64,000 bases of DNA from Mycobacterium conspicuum (GCF_010730195.1 NZ_AP022613.1:5394001-5458000), one strand, 5' to 3'; shown: positions 42,714-51,696, counted from the first letter of the stretch. Notes: generated from the sequence alone by a model not told the origin. Translations and numbers: made by a program.

Positions 42714-43332
42714 GCAGGGCCGGTGGGGGCCGATCGAATGGGCGGCGGCGGGACGTCCACGCCCCGGCGAGTATGTCTGTGGCGATCAAGCGATCGCGGC
42801 CAGCATCGAGGACCAAGGTGCCCTGTTCGGTGTCGTGGACGGCCTGGGCCACGGCCCGTCCGCCGCGAACGCGGCAATCGCCGCGGCGGAGGCGGTTCGG
42901 AAAGCCCGCGGCGAACGGGTTGAAGTTTTGGTCCAGCTCTGTCACCGTGTGCTAGAAGGAACCAGGGGAGCCGCGATGACCCTGGCACAGTTCGATTTTC
43001 AGACTGGCCAGCTGTACTGGACCGGGGTGGGCAATGTCACGGCCAACCTGGTAGCCAAGGCTGCCCCGGGTGTCAAGGTCCGTTCTTCCGCACGCTTGGC
43101 CGCTGGCATCGTCGGCTATCGAATACCGGAAATCTTTCCGGCGCAAGTGATTCCGGTACGCACCGGCGATTTGCTCATCATCGCCAGCGACGGAATCACC
43201 GAAGACCACCTCGAACACATCGACTTCGCCGCCCCGGCCACGGGCATCGCCGAACAAATTTTGGCGAAACACTCGAAAGAATCGGACGACGCCATGGTGC
43301 TCGCCGCACGTCACCGAGGGGTCTCGGGTTGA
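42706..43332 (+). CDS. RsbX-like PP2C phosphatase, resets the stressosome
   Basis: 208 residues from a GTG overlapping rsbT by 8 bp. SpoIIE/PP2C-type phosphatase: PRPGEYVCGDQAIAASIEDQ, FGVVDGLGHGPSAANAAIAA (metal Asp in VVDG), TGDLLIIASDGITED and SDDAMVLAARH (second metal Asp). In B. subtilis RsbX removes phosphates from RsbR and RsbS to restore the resting complex. The order R-S-T-X-U fits. Confidence 0.88.
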   Translation: MLEQGRWGPIEWAAAGRPRPGEYVCGDQAIAASIEDQGALFGVVDGLGHGPSAANAAIAAAEAVRKARGERVEVLVQLCHRVLEGTRGAAMTLAQFDFQTGQLYWTGVGNVTANLVAKAAPGVKVRSSARLAAGIVGYRIPEIFPAQVIPVRTGDLLIIASDGITEDHLEHIDFAAPATGIAEQILAKHSKESDDAMVLAARHRGVSG

Positions 43333-45572
43333 CCCACGCCGACGACTTCCGCGCCCAATACCTCGCCGCGCTGCGACGGTATCTGCTCACCCACGACGAG
43401 GACAGCCTGGCCGTCGCCCACGAACTGGGCCGCCGCGCCCTGCAGGACCAGATCAGCGTGCTCGATATCGTCGAGCAGCACGTCCACCTGATTCTCCAAC
43501 TCTCGCACGACGTGCGCGTCGACGCGCCGGTCGCACTGGAATTCCTCTTGCAAACGCTGGCCCCGCTCGACATCGCGACCCGGGGGTTCCTCGACGGCAC
43601 CAAGGCCTATGCCGAACAGCGCGCCCGCGCCGAGGATCTGGCCGACCGGGACAAATTCCACACCGCCCTGGTGAATTCCCTACAAGAGGGGTTTTTCGTC
43701 GCCGACCACACCGGTGCGGTCGTCGACATCAACAACGCGTTCGCCGAGATACTCGGCTATTCCTCCGAGGGCCTGCCTTACCGCTGGCCCCACCCATGGC
43801 TGGTCGACAAGAACACCGCCGCGGAACAGCAATCCCGGGTCCGTAGCTACGGCAGCGCCGACTACGAGACACCTATTCGCCGCAAAGACGGCCACCTTGC
43901 CTGGGTGGCGGTGAGCATCAACGCAGTCCGCGGCAGCGGCACCGACGAAGACGGCAAAGACGTCTATGTCGGAACCATTCGCGACATAACGGCGGAAAGG
44001 GCTTTCGCCGCACGGGAAAGCGCGGTCCTCCGGTTGGCCACCGCCGTCGCGGTGGCCAAGAGCGTGGACGAGGTGCTGTCGATCACCCTCGAGGAGTGCC
44101 GGGCGACGGTCGACGTGCAGCGCGTGATCGCGGTCATGTGGCCGCCCGGCGAGCATTCGCAGGGCGAACCGGTGGTCCAGATGGCGGGCGAGCCACACGA
44201 ATCGACGTGGCGCGACCTGGATCCGTGGCTGCGCATGATATTCGAATTCGCCCGACACCAGCTGCCGCTGACGGCCAAGGCGGTTGATGGGCCCGAATCA
44301 CCCGGTAAGGCAAAGGGATTGGTGGCGGTGCTCTCGGGCGCGGGAGACATGGCGCTGTGGTTGGAGCTGCGCGTGCCGCGGTGGGTCAGCGGCGAGGATC
44401 GACTGCTGGCCACGGTTTTGATCGGCCACCTCAGCCTGGCGATGCAGCATGTCCGCCAGTTCGAGAGTGCGCGCGAAACGGCGATGACGTTGCAACGCGC
44501 GATGTTGCCGCCGCTGCAACCGCCGCCGGGCTTCGCCGTCCGTTACGAACCCGCCGTGCCGCCACTCGAAATCGGCGGCGACTGGTACGACGTGCTTCCC
44601 GTCGGCGATCACCGCATCGGCATCGTCGTCGGTGACTGCGTCGGTCGTGGCTTGCCGGCCGCCGCGATCATGGGCCAGCTGCGCAGCTCGGCGCGCGCCC
44701 TGTTGCTCACCGGTGCCGAGCCGGCGGTGCTGCTCGAACAACTCGACGCCGCGGCGGCACTCATTCCGGACGCCTACTGCACCACCGTGTTCCTGGCGAT
44801 CCTGGACACCGAATCCGGAGTCTTGGAGTACAGCAACGCGGGCCACATGCCCGCCGTGTTGGCGTCGGCCGGATCCGGGACGACGGCGTTGACCGGTGCG
44901 CGATCGGTGCCGCTCGCGGTGCGCCGCGACGGGCCTCGCCCGCAAGTTTCCCAGCTGCTGCCGCCCGGCTCGACGCTGATGTTGTTCACCGACGGTTTGG
45001 TCGAGCGCAAGCACGAGTCGATCGACGACGGAATCGCCCGTGCAGCAGACGTTTTGGTAGGAACGACGAAGTTGCCGCTGGACGCCGTGGCCGACGCGAT
45101 GCTTGGCGAGTTGGCTCCCGCGGCAGGCTATGACGACGACGTCGCGATGGTCATCTACCGGCACGAGCTGGTGCCACTTCGGATCGAAAGCGAAGCCAGC
45201 GCTGACAAATTATCGGGCATCCGTCGTCGGCTGTCCCGTTGGCTGCGCGCGGCCGACGTCCCCGACGAGCTGGCCGCCGACATCGTGCTCGTCATCAGCG
45301 AGGCGTGCACCAACAGTGTGGAGCATGCATACCGCGGTCAGAGCGCCGGGACCATGCTGATCGAGGTCGAGGCCCTCGAAGGCGAAGTCCGCGCGCGAGT
45401 CGGCGATTGGGGCTCGTGGAAGCCACCGCCCGCGCAACCCCGCAACGGGGGGCGCGGGCTGCCACTGATCAAAGCCATCAGCAGCGCGGTCGAACTGGAC
45501 TGCACCGAAGACGGAACAACGGTAGACATCAGCTTTCAACTTCCGGCACCCGCCGGAGCGGTCAACCGCTGA
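43329..45572 (+). CDS. RsbU-type phosphatase fused to PAS, GAF and RsbW-like kinase domains
   Basis: 747 residues. Domain order: RsbU N-terminal RsbT-binding domain (~1-90; LRRYLLTHDEDSLAVAHELG with ALQDQISVLDIVEQHV), PAS (~108-215; GFFVADHTGAVVDINNAFAEI, GYSSEGLPY), GAF (~225-375), SpoIIE/PP2C phosphatase (~395-610; GGDWYDVLPVGD at ~416, VGDCVGRGLPAAA, FTDGLVERK, YDDDVAMV at ~601) and HATPase_c (~615-740; N box ISEACTNSVEHAYRG, VGDWGSWKPP, GGRGLPLIKA). One chain therefore holds both opposing enzymes of the partner-switch, phosphatase and anti-sigma-type kinase, with two small-molecule sensor modules. Start GTG, overlapping rsbX by 4 bp. Confidence 0.9.
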   Translation: MTHADDFRAQYLAALRRYLLTHDEDSLAVAHELGRRALQDQISVLDIVEQHVHLILQLSHDVRVDAPVALEFLLQTLAPLDIATRGFLDGTKAYAEQRARAEDLADRDKFHTALVNSLQEGFFVADHTGAVVDINNAFAEILGYSSEGLPYRWPHPWLVDKNTAAEQQSRVRSYGSADYETPIRRKDGHLAWVAVSINAVRGSGTDEDGKDVYVGTIRDITAERAFAARESAVLRLATAVAVAKSVDEVLSITLEECRATVDVQRVIAVMWPPGEHSQGEPVVQMAGEPHESTWRDLDPWLRMIFEFARHQLPLTAKAVDGPESPGKAKGLVAVLSGAGDMALWLELRVPRWVSGEDRLLATVLIGHLSLAMQHVRQFESARETAMTLQRAMLPPLQPPPGFAVRYEPAVPPLEIGGDWYDVLPVGDHRIGIVVGDCVGRGLPAAAIMGQLRSSARALLLTGAEPAVLLEQLDAAAALIPDAYCTTVFLAILDTESGVLEYSNAGHMPAVLASAGSGTTALTGARSVPLAVRRDGPRPQVSQLLPPGSTLMLFTDGLVERKHESIDDGIARAADVLVGTTKLPLDAVADAMLGELAPAAGYDDDVAMVIYRHELVPLRIESEASADKLSGIRRRLSRWLRAADVPDELAADIVLVISEACTNSVEHAYRGQSAGTMLIEVEALEGEVRARVGDWGSWKPPPAQPRNGGRGLPLIKAISSAVELDCTEDGTTVDISFQLPAPAGAVNR

Positions 45573-45597
45573 GCTGTTTGCGCGCGTCCTGAGCGGG

Positions 45598-45603
45598 TAC
45601 GTT
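45598..45603 (+). promoter_or_regulatory. -10 hexamer TACGTT, leaderless start
   Basis: TACGTT (TANNNT) ends 7 nt before the GTG at 45611. It lies 26 bp after the stressosome stop codon and suggests that the next gene has its own leaderless promoter, although read-through is possible. Confidence 0.4.
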
Positions 45604-45610
45604 CACCTTC

Positions 45611-46630
45611 GTGACTAGCGCATCGCTCAGCATTGAGCCTGTTCTGCCTGAAGCGCACGGACCATTGTCGATGGCCGTGCGTCGCACCGTGACCGGACCC
45701 GCGTCGCGCAACCAGCTCGCCCGCATCACCGCATCGGTGCGCGATTCGGACCCCTACGGTCTCGACCTTCAGCTGGCCCTGTTCATGTGCTATGAGCTGC
45801 ACTACCGCGGATTCGCGGGCGTGGATGCGACGTGGGAATGGAACCCGGCGCTGCTGCACTTGCGCGCCGAACTCGAACACGCCTTCCTGGCGGGGATCCG
45901 TCGCGACGTCGGGCCCATCGAGCCCGGCCACACCGCGGCGGTCGAAATGGAGGCGGCCTCGGTCGAACCCATCGACGGAACGGGCCCCTCGTACTATCTG
46001 CGCGACACCGGAAGCTGGCAGCAGATGCGTGAGTACTTCGCGCACAGGTCGCTCTACCACCTCAAGGAAGGCGACCCGCACGCGTTTGCGATCCCGCGGC
46101 TGATGGGCACCGCGAAGGCGGCCTTCGTGGCGATCGAATTCGACGAATACGGGGCGGGGCAGGGCCCGCGGTTGCACCAGCAGCTCTTCGCCGACCTGTT
46201 GACCGCGGCCGACCTGGACGCGACGTATCTCGGTTACCTGGACGCCGTCCGGGCCGAGTCGCTGGCGGTGGTCAACGTGATGTCCCTGTTCGGTTTGCAC
46301 CGCTGGTTGCGCGGCGCCGCGATCGGACACTTCGCCGCGACGGAAATCACCTCGCCGCCGGGCTCCCGACGGATGGTGCAGGCCCTGCAGCGGCTGAACG
46401 CGCCGCCGGCCTGCGTCGCGTTCTACGCCGAGCATGTCGAGGCCGACGCGGTACACGAACAGGTGGTGCGCCATGACGTCGTCGGTGATCTGGTGGCCCG
46501 CGAACCTCACCTCGACCGCGACGTGGTGTTCGGGATGCGCGCGCACGCGGTCGTGGAAAAACGTCTGGGGGACAACATGATGGCGGCGTGGAAGCTGGGC
46601 CAGTCGTCATTGCGACGACCGCTCGACTAA
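45611..46630 (+). CDS. Heme-oxygenase-like iron redox enzyme (HDO type)
   Basis: 339 residues. Helical protein with a metal-ligand pattern of the heme-oxygenase-like di-iron oxidase/oxygenase group: MCYELHYRGF, HRSLYHLKEGDPHAF, VAIEFDEYGAGQGPRLHQQL and YAEHVEADAVHEQVVRHDVV, with Glu/His positions suited to a non-heme iron centre. It belongs to the iron-containing redox enzyme family (Haem_oxygenas_2). Substrate unknown. It is downstream of the stressosome and convergent with a CDGSH iron-sulfur gene. Confidence 0.75.
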   Translation: MTSASLSIEPVLPEAHGPLSMAVRRTVTGPASRNQLARITASVRDSDPYGLDLQLALFMCYELHYRGFAGVDATWEWNPALLHLRAELEHAFLAGIRRDVGPIEPGHTAAVEMEAASVEPIDGTGPSYYLRDTGSWQQMREYFAHRSLYHLKEGDPHAFAIPRLMGTAKAAFVAIEFDEYGAGQGPRLHQQLFADLLTAADLDATYLGYLDAVRAESLAVVNVMSLFGLHRWLRGAAIGHFAATEITSPPGSRRMVQALQRLNAPPACVAFYAEHVEADAVHEQVVRHDVVGDLVAREPHLDRDVVFGMRAHAVVEKRLGDNMMAAWKLGQSSLRRPLD

Positions 46631-46638
46631 CTAGTCGG

Positions 46639-46848
46639 TTAGGTGCTGCCCTGATCCTTTGCCGGGACGGACCGGCATCGGCGATGACTGGTGTCGCACA
46701 GCGGATATTCCTTGCTGCGCGCGCAGGTGCAGATCGCCACCATGAATCGATCGGATTCCACGACGCGGCCGCCGGCCACTTCGATCCGGGCCGGGCCCGA
46801 GACCAGCACGGGCCCTTTGGGAACCACCTGTACCCGGGTGCCGGTCAT
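46639..46848 (-). CDS. CDGSH iron-sulfur domain protein
   Basis: 69 residues from an ATG at 46848 whose ATGA overlaps the stop of the methyltransferase gene. The CDGSH core is AICTCARSKEYPLCDTSH: C-x-C-xn-C-xx-H, binding a [2Fe-2S] cluster. The N-terminal GPVLVSGPARIEVAGG strand motif is typical of single-domain bacterial forms. Likely an electron-transfer or redox-sensing protein for a partner such as the convergent HDO-like enzyme (inference). Confidence 0.85.
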   Translation of the reverse strand: MTGTRVQVVPKGPVLVSGPARIEVAGGRVVESDRFMVAICTCARSKEYPLCDTSHRRCRSVPAKDQGST

Positions 46849-47537
46849 GGTTTGTCCGCCCGGATGACCACCAGCTCCTCTTCCCGGCAGCCGCGACGCA
46901 GACGACCGGTGGCCTCCAACCACGCCGCTCGCGCGGAAAGCACCGGACCGAATGGAATCCATTGGGAAGCGATCACCTCGGCCTCCAACCCACTCGCTCG
47001 CAACGCATCCAGCGATTGTTGCACACCGGCGAATGCGGACTGCACCAAAAGCAGAGTCCCCTTTTTGCACAACAGGTTTGACGCCGACCTGCACAGCGGG
47101 TCCAACACCAGCCGCCCATCCGGGCCGGCATTCCACGCCCAGGCCGGGCCGGCATCACGCGGGATGACTTCCGAGTCGTCAACCGGCGGGGCGGGCACAT
47201 ACGGCGGATTCGACACCACGACGTCGAAGGGAGCGCAGCCGAAAGCCCTTGTCCACGAGCCTTCCCGAACGTCGACTTCCACACCGGCGTCGAGGGCATT
47301 GTCGCGCGAGCATCGCACAGCGTTGGGGCAGATGTCGAAAGCGGTGACGCTGGCGCAGCCCAACTCGGCGGCCGCAATCGCGACATAGCCGCTCCCGGTG
47401 CACAAATCCAGCACCCGGCGCCCGGGTACGATACCGCTTTGTCGCATTGTTTCTACCAGCAGACGCGAATCTTGTTGCGGCCGATACACCTCGGAAACTG
47501 CCGAGGCGCCAACCAGGCCAGGGTAGGTGGTCGTCAA
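46845..47537 (-). CDS. HemK/PrmC-like N5-type methyltransferase
   Basis: 230 residues from a TTG. SAM motif VLDLCTGSGYVAIAAAELG, acidic loop FDICPNA, and the NPPY catalytic motif in VVVSNPPYVPAPP, as in N5-glutamine and related amino/N-methyltransferases. No N-terminal release-factor-binding helical domain, so it is probably not PrmC itself; related proteins modify other substrates. Co-transcribed with the CDGSH gene. Confidence 0.8.
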   Translation of the reverse strand: MTTTYPGLVGASAVSEVYRPQQDSRLLVETMRQSGIVPGRRVLDLCTGSGYVAIAAAELGCASVTAFDICPNAVRCSRDNALDAGVEVDVREGSWTRAFGCAPFDVVVSNPPYVPAPPVDDSEVIPRDAGPAWAWNAGPDGRLVLDPLCRSASNLLCKKGTLLLVQSAFAGVQQSLDALRASGLEAEVIASQWIPFGPVLSARAAWLEATGRLRRGCREEELVVIRADKP

Positions 47538-47607
47538 GCGCGGGCCTTTCTGTCAATTCGCCGCGTGTGATCGCGACATTACGAGACTGTGCCCGCAAAC
47601 GGCTGGT

Positions 47608-48168
47608 CTAAACCGTGGAGACGGGGGATAACTGCTTTATCACCGTCGCGCAGAAGGCCGGGAGATCGGCTGGTGACCTGCTCGAGATTAAATTCCCGTC
47701 GACCACAACCTCCTGGTCAACGACATGCGCGCCGGCATTGCGCAGATCGGTGCGAATGCTCGGATACGACGTCAATGTCCGCCCGGCCACCACGCCCGCC
47801 TCCACTAATGTCCACGGGCCGTGGCATATCGCGGCAACGGGTTTTCCCGAACCCACGAACTCCGCCACGAACGCGACCGCCGATCTGTCCAATCGCAGCT
47901 TGTCGGGATTCACCGTGCCACCGGGCAACACCAGCCCGTCGAATTCGTCGACGGACGACTCCGCAACCACTCGGTCGACGGGGAAGGTGCCCGCCGGCTC
48001 GAGATCGTGGTTGCGTGCCTGGATCTCACCGGATTCCAGCGACATCACCTGGACTTGCGCGCCCGCCTGCTGCAGGGCGTCTCGCGGTTGCTCGAGCTCC
48101 ACCCTCTCCACGCCGTCCGCTGCAAGAATGGCGATTTTCTTGCCTTGCAATTGATTTGACATCGGCAT
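47608..48168 (-). CDS. DJ-1/PfpI-family protein
   Basis: 186 residues. Nucleophile elbow AAICHGPWTLVEAG with Cys and the following His, and acid in the motif DGVERVELEQPRDAL. PfpI-like subgroup (protein deglycase or general-stress protein). Start ATG 48168, with ATG 48162 as an alternative. Members are often induced by stress, which agrees with the neighbouring stressosome. Confidence 0.85.
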   Translation of the reverse strand: MPMSNQLQGKKIAILAADGVERVELEQPRDALQQAGAQVQVMSLESGEIQARNHDLEPAGTFPVDRVVAESSVDEFDGLVLPGGTVNPDKLRLDRSAVAFVAEFVGSGKPVAAICHGPWTLVEAGVVAGRTLTSYPSIRTDLRNAGAHVVDQEVVVDGNLISSRSPADLPAFCATVIKQLSPVSTV

Positions 48169-48201
48169 CGAATACCCGGGCCAAGGACCACCAAACGTGC
48201 G

Positions 48202-49188
48202 TCAGTTCGCGGCGGCACGCAACGCCTGCAGCAACGGTTCGGCGGCTTCTTTGAGGAACAGCTCCTGTGCGTCACCGCCGACCTGGACGAGCGCGATATC
48301 GGTGAACCCGGCCTCCCAGTAGGGCCGGACAGCGTCAACGATCGCGTCCAGGTCCGGCCCGCAGGGAATGCTCCCGGCGACGTCTTCGCGGCGCACGAAT
48401 TTTGTCGCACCGGCGAACCCGGCCGGCGTCGGTAGGTCGGCGTTGACCTTCCAGCCGCCGGCGAACCAGCGGAATTGGTCATGGGCGCGGTCGATGGCCG
48501 CGTCGCGATCGGGATCCCAACACACCGGTATCTGCCCGACAACTCGACGGGCGCCCACGCCGTTGGTGGCTTGGCAGGCGGCGTGCCAGGCGTCGACGAG
48601 CTCTCCGTTGGGTTCGACCGCCACCAGATGGTCGGCGAGTTTGGCGAATTTATCGATCGCCTTCTTCCCGCCCATCGCCACGGCGATGCCCACCGGCACC
48701 TCGGGGAGGTCCCAGAGTCGCGCGGCGTCCACCTGGAAGTAGTCGCCGCGCCAGTTCACCAGCTGCCCCCCGAACAGCTCGCGAATGATCTTGATGGCTT
48801 CGCGCAGCATGTCTTGCCGACGCTCGACGGCTGGCCAGCCCTTGCCCACCACGTGTTCGTTGAGATTTTCGCCGCTGCCCAGTCCCAGGGTGAATCGGCC
48901 GTCGGCGAGGATCTGCACGGTGGCCGCCTGTTGGGCGACGATCGCGGGGTGATACCTCATCGTCGGGCAGGTCACGTAGGTGTACAGCTCGACATGATCG
49001 GTCGCCTGCGCCACCGCGCCCAGCACCGCCCACGCGTTCGGCGCATGTCCTTGCGACGTCAGCCATGGCGAGAAGTGATCGCTGCACACCTCGAAGTCGA
49101 AACCGCGTTGTTCAGCCGAAATCGCGTACCGGACAAGGTCTTTCGGGCCGCTCTGCTCCGTCATCAAGGTATAGCCGAAATTGGTCAT
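48202..49188 (-). CDS. F420-dependent luciferase-like oxidoreductase
   Basis: 328 residues from the ATG of MTNFGYTLMTEQSGP. LLM-fold of the F420 G6PDH/hydride-transfer type: GFDFEVCSDHFSPWLTSQGHAPNAW, TYVTCPTMRYHPAIVAQQAAT, GRFTLGLGSGENLNEHVVGKGWP (each read as blocks), and a C-terminal VQVGGDAQELFLKEAAEPLL. The SDH-SPW-Q motif matches the TIGR03557-type F420 enzymes. The substrate is unknown. Confidence 0.85.
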   Translation of the reverse strand: MTNFGYTLMTEQSGPKDLVRYAISAEQRGFDFEVCSDHFSPWLTSQGHAPNAWAVLGAVAQATDHVELYTYVTCPTMRYHPAIVAQQAATVQILADGRFTLGLGSGENLNEHVVGKGWPAVERRQDMLREAIKIIRELFGGQLVNWRGDYFQVDAARLWDLPEVPVGIAVAMGGKKAIDKFAKLADHLVAVEPNGELVDAWHAACQATNGVGARRVVGQIPVCWDPDRDAAIDRAHDQFRWFAGGWKVNADLPTPAGFAGATKFVRREDVAGSIPCGPDLDAIVDAVRPYWEAGFTDIALVQVGGDAQELFLKEAAEPLLQALRAAAN

Positions 49189-49230
49189 ACCGGCACGAAT
49201 ACCCCGGCGTCCCGCGGGCAAACGACGCGG

Positions 49231-49695
49231 CTACAGGCGGTCTTTGACCGCCGCGGACAGTCGCGCGCCGTCGGCCTTCCCGGCCGCGATCGTGGTGGCC
49301 GCTTTCATCACCAGTCCCATCTGCTTCATGGTGGGCCGCTCGCCGAGGGTCTCGGCCACTTCGGCGATCGCGGTGTCGGCCACATCGGCCAGCTCCGCGT
49401 CGGTAAGGGGGGTGGGCAGGTACTCGTCGATCACCCGCGCCTCGGCGTGTTCGTTGGCGGCGAGCTCACCGCGCCCGTTTTGGGTGTAGATCTCGGCCGC
49501 CTCACCGCGTTTGCGGGATTCCCTGGCCAGCACCTTGATCACCTCGTCGTCGGAGAGCTCTCTGGCCTGCTTGCCCGAGACCTCCTCGGTCTGGATCGCG
49601 GCCAGCACCATGCGCAGGGTCGCGGTGCGCAGCTTGTCCTGGGATTTCATCGCCTGGGTCAGATCCGCCCGCAGCCGGGCCTGCAGTTCTGCCAT
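49231..49695 (-). CDS. YqeY/GatB-like domain protein (Rv3688c)
   Basis: 154 residues from an ATG (MAELQARLRADLTQAMK). YqeY features: LRMVLAAIQTEEVSGK, RKRGEAAEIYTQNGR and a C-terminal PTMKQMGLVMKAATT helix. The C-terminal tRNA-binding-like domain is shared with GatB. The longer frame to 50031 is a shadow of the gene on the other strand. Marks the return to Mtb synteny. Confidence 0.88.
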   Translation of the reverse strand: MAELQARLRADLTQAMKSQDKLRTATLRMVLAAIQTEEVSGKQARELSDDEVIKVLARESRKRGEAAEIYTQNGRGELAANEHAEARVIDEYLPTPLTDAELADVADTAIAEVAETLGERPTMKQMGLVMKAATTIAAGKADGARLSAAVKDRL

Positions 49696-49832
49696 GGACC
49701 AGACGGTACGCGCCGCCGGCATTCCTGACGGCCACTCGTGGGCAAAGCGGGTGGAAATGCCCCCAGCTGAAAGCGGCAGGGCAGGATGGGCAGGATGAAC
49801 GCTGTGACCGACGACGAAGGCCTTCACACCCG

Positions 49833-51029
49833 GTGAGCACGCCGCCGCCTGGCTACCCCGGATATGTGCAGCCGGGGTACAGCGCGCCCCCCGGTTATGG
49901 CGGCCCACCACCCGGCTATGGCGGATGGCCGCCGCGCTCACCTGGCTACGGCCCGCCGCCTGGCTACGGCCCGCCGCCTGGCTACGGCCCCCCGCCGGGC
50001 TACGGCGAGCCGCCTGGCTACGGTCCCCCACCGGGGTATGGCCCGCCGGCGGGGTACGGCCCGGCCAAACCCGGCATCATCCCGCTGCGGCCCCTTACGC
50101 TCAGCGACATCTTCAACGGCGCGGTGGGTTACATCCGCGCCAATCCGAAGGCGACGCTCGGATTGACCGCGATGGTGGTCGTACTTATGCAGATCGTCTC
50201 GCTGGCCGCCACGGTGGGACCCTTGGCCGGCTACGGCCGAATCGCCACGCAAAGCCCCGACGAGCCGCACTGGGGCGTGCTGGGCACGCTGATGACATCG
50301 TTGGGCGTGGGCATGCTGGTCACCTGGCTGGGCGGCATGTTGCTGTCCGGGATGCTCACGGTGATCGTCGGGCGGGCGGTGTTCGGGTCGCCGATCACGA
50401 TCGGCGAAACCTGGGCCAAGATTCGTGGCCGCATCCCCGCACTGCTGGGCCTGGCGTTGCTCGAGGCGGCGGTGGTGGCGGCTCTTATCGGACTGGTGGT
50501 GGTGGTCATCGCCGTGATCGCGGCCGTCGGCAACCCGGCGGCAGCGATCCTGCTCGGATTTCCGCTGTTGCTCGGGATGGCCGCGGTGATGGCCTACCTG
50601 TACACCGTGGTGTTGTTCGCGCCGGTGCTCATCGTGCTGGAGAGGCTGCCGGTCATCGAAGCGGTCACCCGATCCTTTGCTTTGGTGCGCAACAGCTTCT
50701 GGCGAGTGTTCGGCATCCGGCTCCTGACGTTCATCGTTGCGAGCGTGGTCGCGAATGCGGTCGCCGCGCCGTTCAGCATCGGCGGCCAACTGATGATGGT
50801 CGGCGCCGGATCGATCAGTGCCGTGCTGATCGCTACCACGATCGCATCCATTGGATCTGCGGTCGGCCAGATCATCACCGCGCCGTTCAACGCCGGGGTC
50901 ATCGTGTTGCTCTACACCGACCGCCGGATGCGCGCCGAGGCATTCGACCTGGTGCTGCAGACCGGCGCCGCCGGTGGTCCCTACGCGACCGAGTCCACCG
51001 ACCACCTCTGGTTGCGGCGCCCGGTATGA
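49833..51029 (+). CDS. Membrane protein with Pro-Gly-Tyr repeat N-terminus (Rv3689)
   Basis: 398 residues from a GTG. The first ~75 residues are degenerate PPGYG repeats (about ten copies), then a helix-rich membrane domain: DIFNGAVGYIRANPKATLGL, LVTWLGGMLLSGMLTVIVG, LLGLALLEAAVVAALIGL, MAYLYTVVLFAPVLIVLERL and SISAVLIATTIASIGSAVGQ. The domain resembles DUF7544/glycerophosphoryl diester-linked membrane families. First gene of a seven-member envelope cluster. Repeat length differs from what I recall for Mtb, suggesting repeat instability. Confidence 0.8.
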   Translation: MSTPPPGYPGYVQPGYSAPPGYGGPPPGYGGWPPRSPGYGPPPGYGPPPGYGPPPGYGEPPGYGPPPGYGPPAGYGPAKPGIIPLRPLTLSDIFNGAVGYIRANPKATLGLTAMVVVLMQIVSLAATVGPLAGYGRIATQSPDEPHWGVLGTLMTSLGVGMLVTWLGGMLLSGMLTVIVGRAVFGSPITIGETWAKIRGRIPALLGLALLEAAVVAALIGLVVVVIAVIAAVGNPAAAILLGFPLLLGMAAVMAYLYTVVLFAPVLIVLERLPVIEAVTRSFALVRNSFWRVFGIRLLTFIVASVVANAVAAPFSIGGQLMMVGAGSISAVLIATTIASIGSAVGQIITAPFNAGVIVLLYTDRRMRAEAFDLVLQTGAAGGPYATESTDHLWLRRPV

Positions 51030-51042
51030 GGACCAGCTGACC

Positions 51043-51696
51043 GTGCCTTCCATCGACATCGACCGCGATGCCGCACACCAGGCCGCCCAGAACGAGCTGG
51101 ACAAGCCGATTTACTCGCGGGGCTCCGCGGCGCAACAACTCGATGAATGGCTCAGCGACAAGTTGTATCGACTGTTGGAGGCGACGTCCAAGATCCCGGG
51201 CGGGTGGTTCACGGCCACCGTGCTGCTCGTCCTGGTGGCCGTCGCGGTGGCGGTCGCCATCCACGTCACGCGACGCACCATGCGCACCAAACGCGGTGGC
51301 GATTACCAATTGTTCGAAACCACTGCGCTCACCGCGGCGCAACATCGCGCAACCGCTGAAGCCTTTGCAGCGGAAGGGAATTGGGCCGCAGCGATACGAC
51401 ACCGGCTGCGCGCCGTCGCCCGTCAGCTGGAAGAGACCGGCGTGCTCAGTCCCAATCTCGGCCGCACCGCCAACGAGCTGGCCGTCGACGCGGGCGCGGC
51501 GTTGCCGCACCTGGCGGGCGAGTTGTCTACGGCGGCAACGGCGTTCAACGATGTCACCTATGGCGAGCGGCCCGGGACACCGGCGGCCTACCAGATGATC
51601 GCCGACCTCGATGACCACCTTCGGTCGCGATCACCGGCTAGCGCCCCGGTGACCGGAGACACCGCGGCAGCCGAGTCATGGGCTCAGGTCAGGTGA
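51043..51696 (+). CDS. DUF4129-containing membrane protein (Rv3690)
   Basis: 217 residues from a GTG (MPSIDIDRDAAHQAAQ), the same length as Mtb Rv3690. One transmembrane helix (FTATVLLVLVAVAVAVAIHV) and a cytosolic DUF4129 domain (WAAAIRHRLRAVARQLEETGVL, GRTANELAVDAG, FNDVTYGERPG). The longer upstream frame overlaps the previous gene in another frame. It is typically encoded next to DUF4350, MoxR and DUF58 proteins, as here. Confidence 0.85.
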   Translation: MPSIDIDRDAAHQAAQNELDKPIYSRGSAAQQLDEWLSDKLYRLLEATSKIPGGWFTATVLLVLVAVAVAVAIHVTRRTMRTKRGGDYQLFETTALTAAQHRATAEAFAAEGNWAAAIRHRLRAVARQLEETGVLSPNLGRTANELAVDAGAALPHLAGELSTAATAFNDVTYGERPGTPAAYQMIADLDDHLRSRSPASAPVTGDTAAAESWAQVR

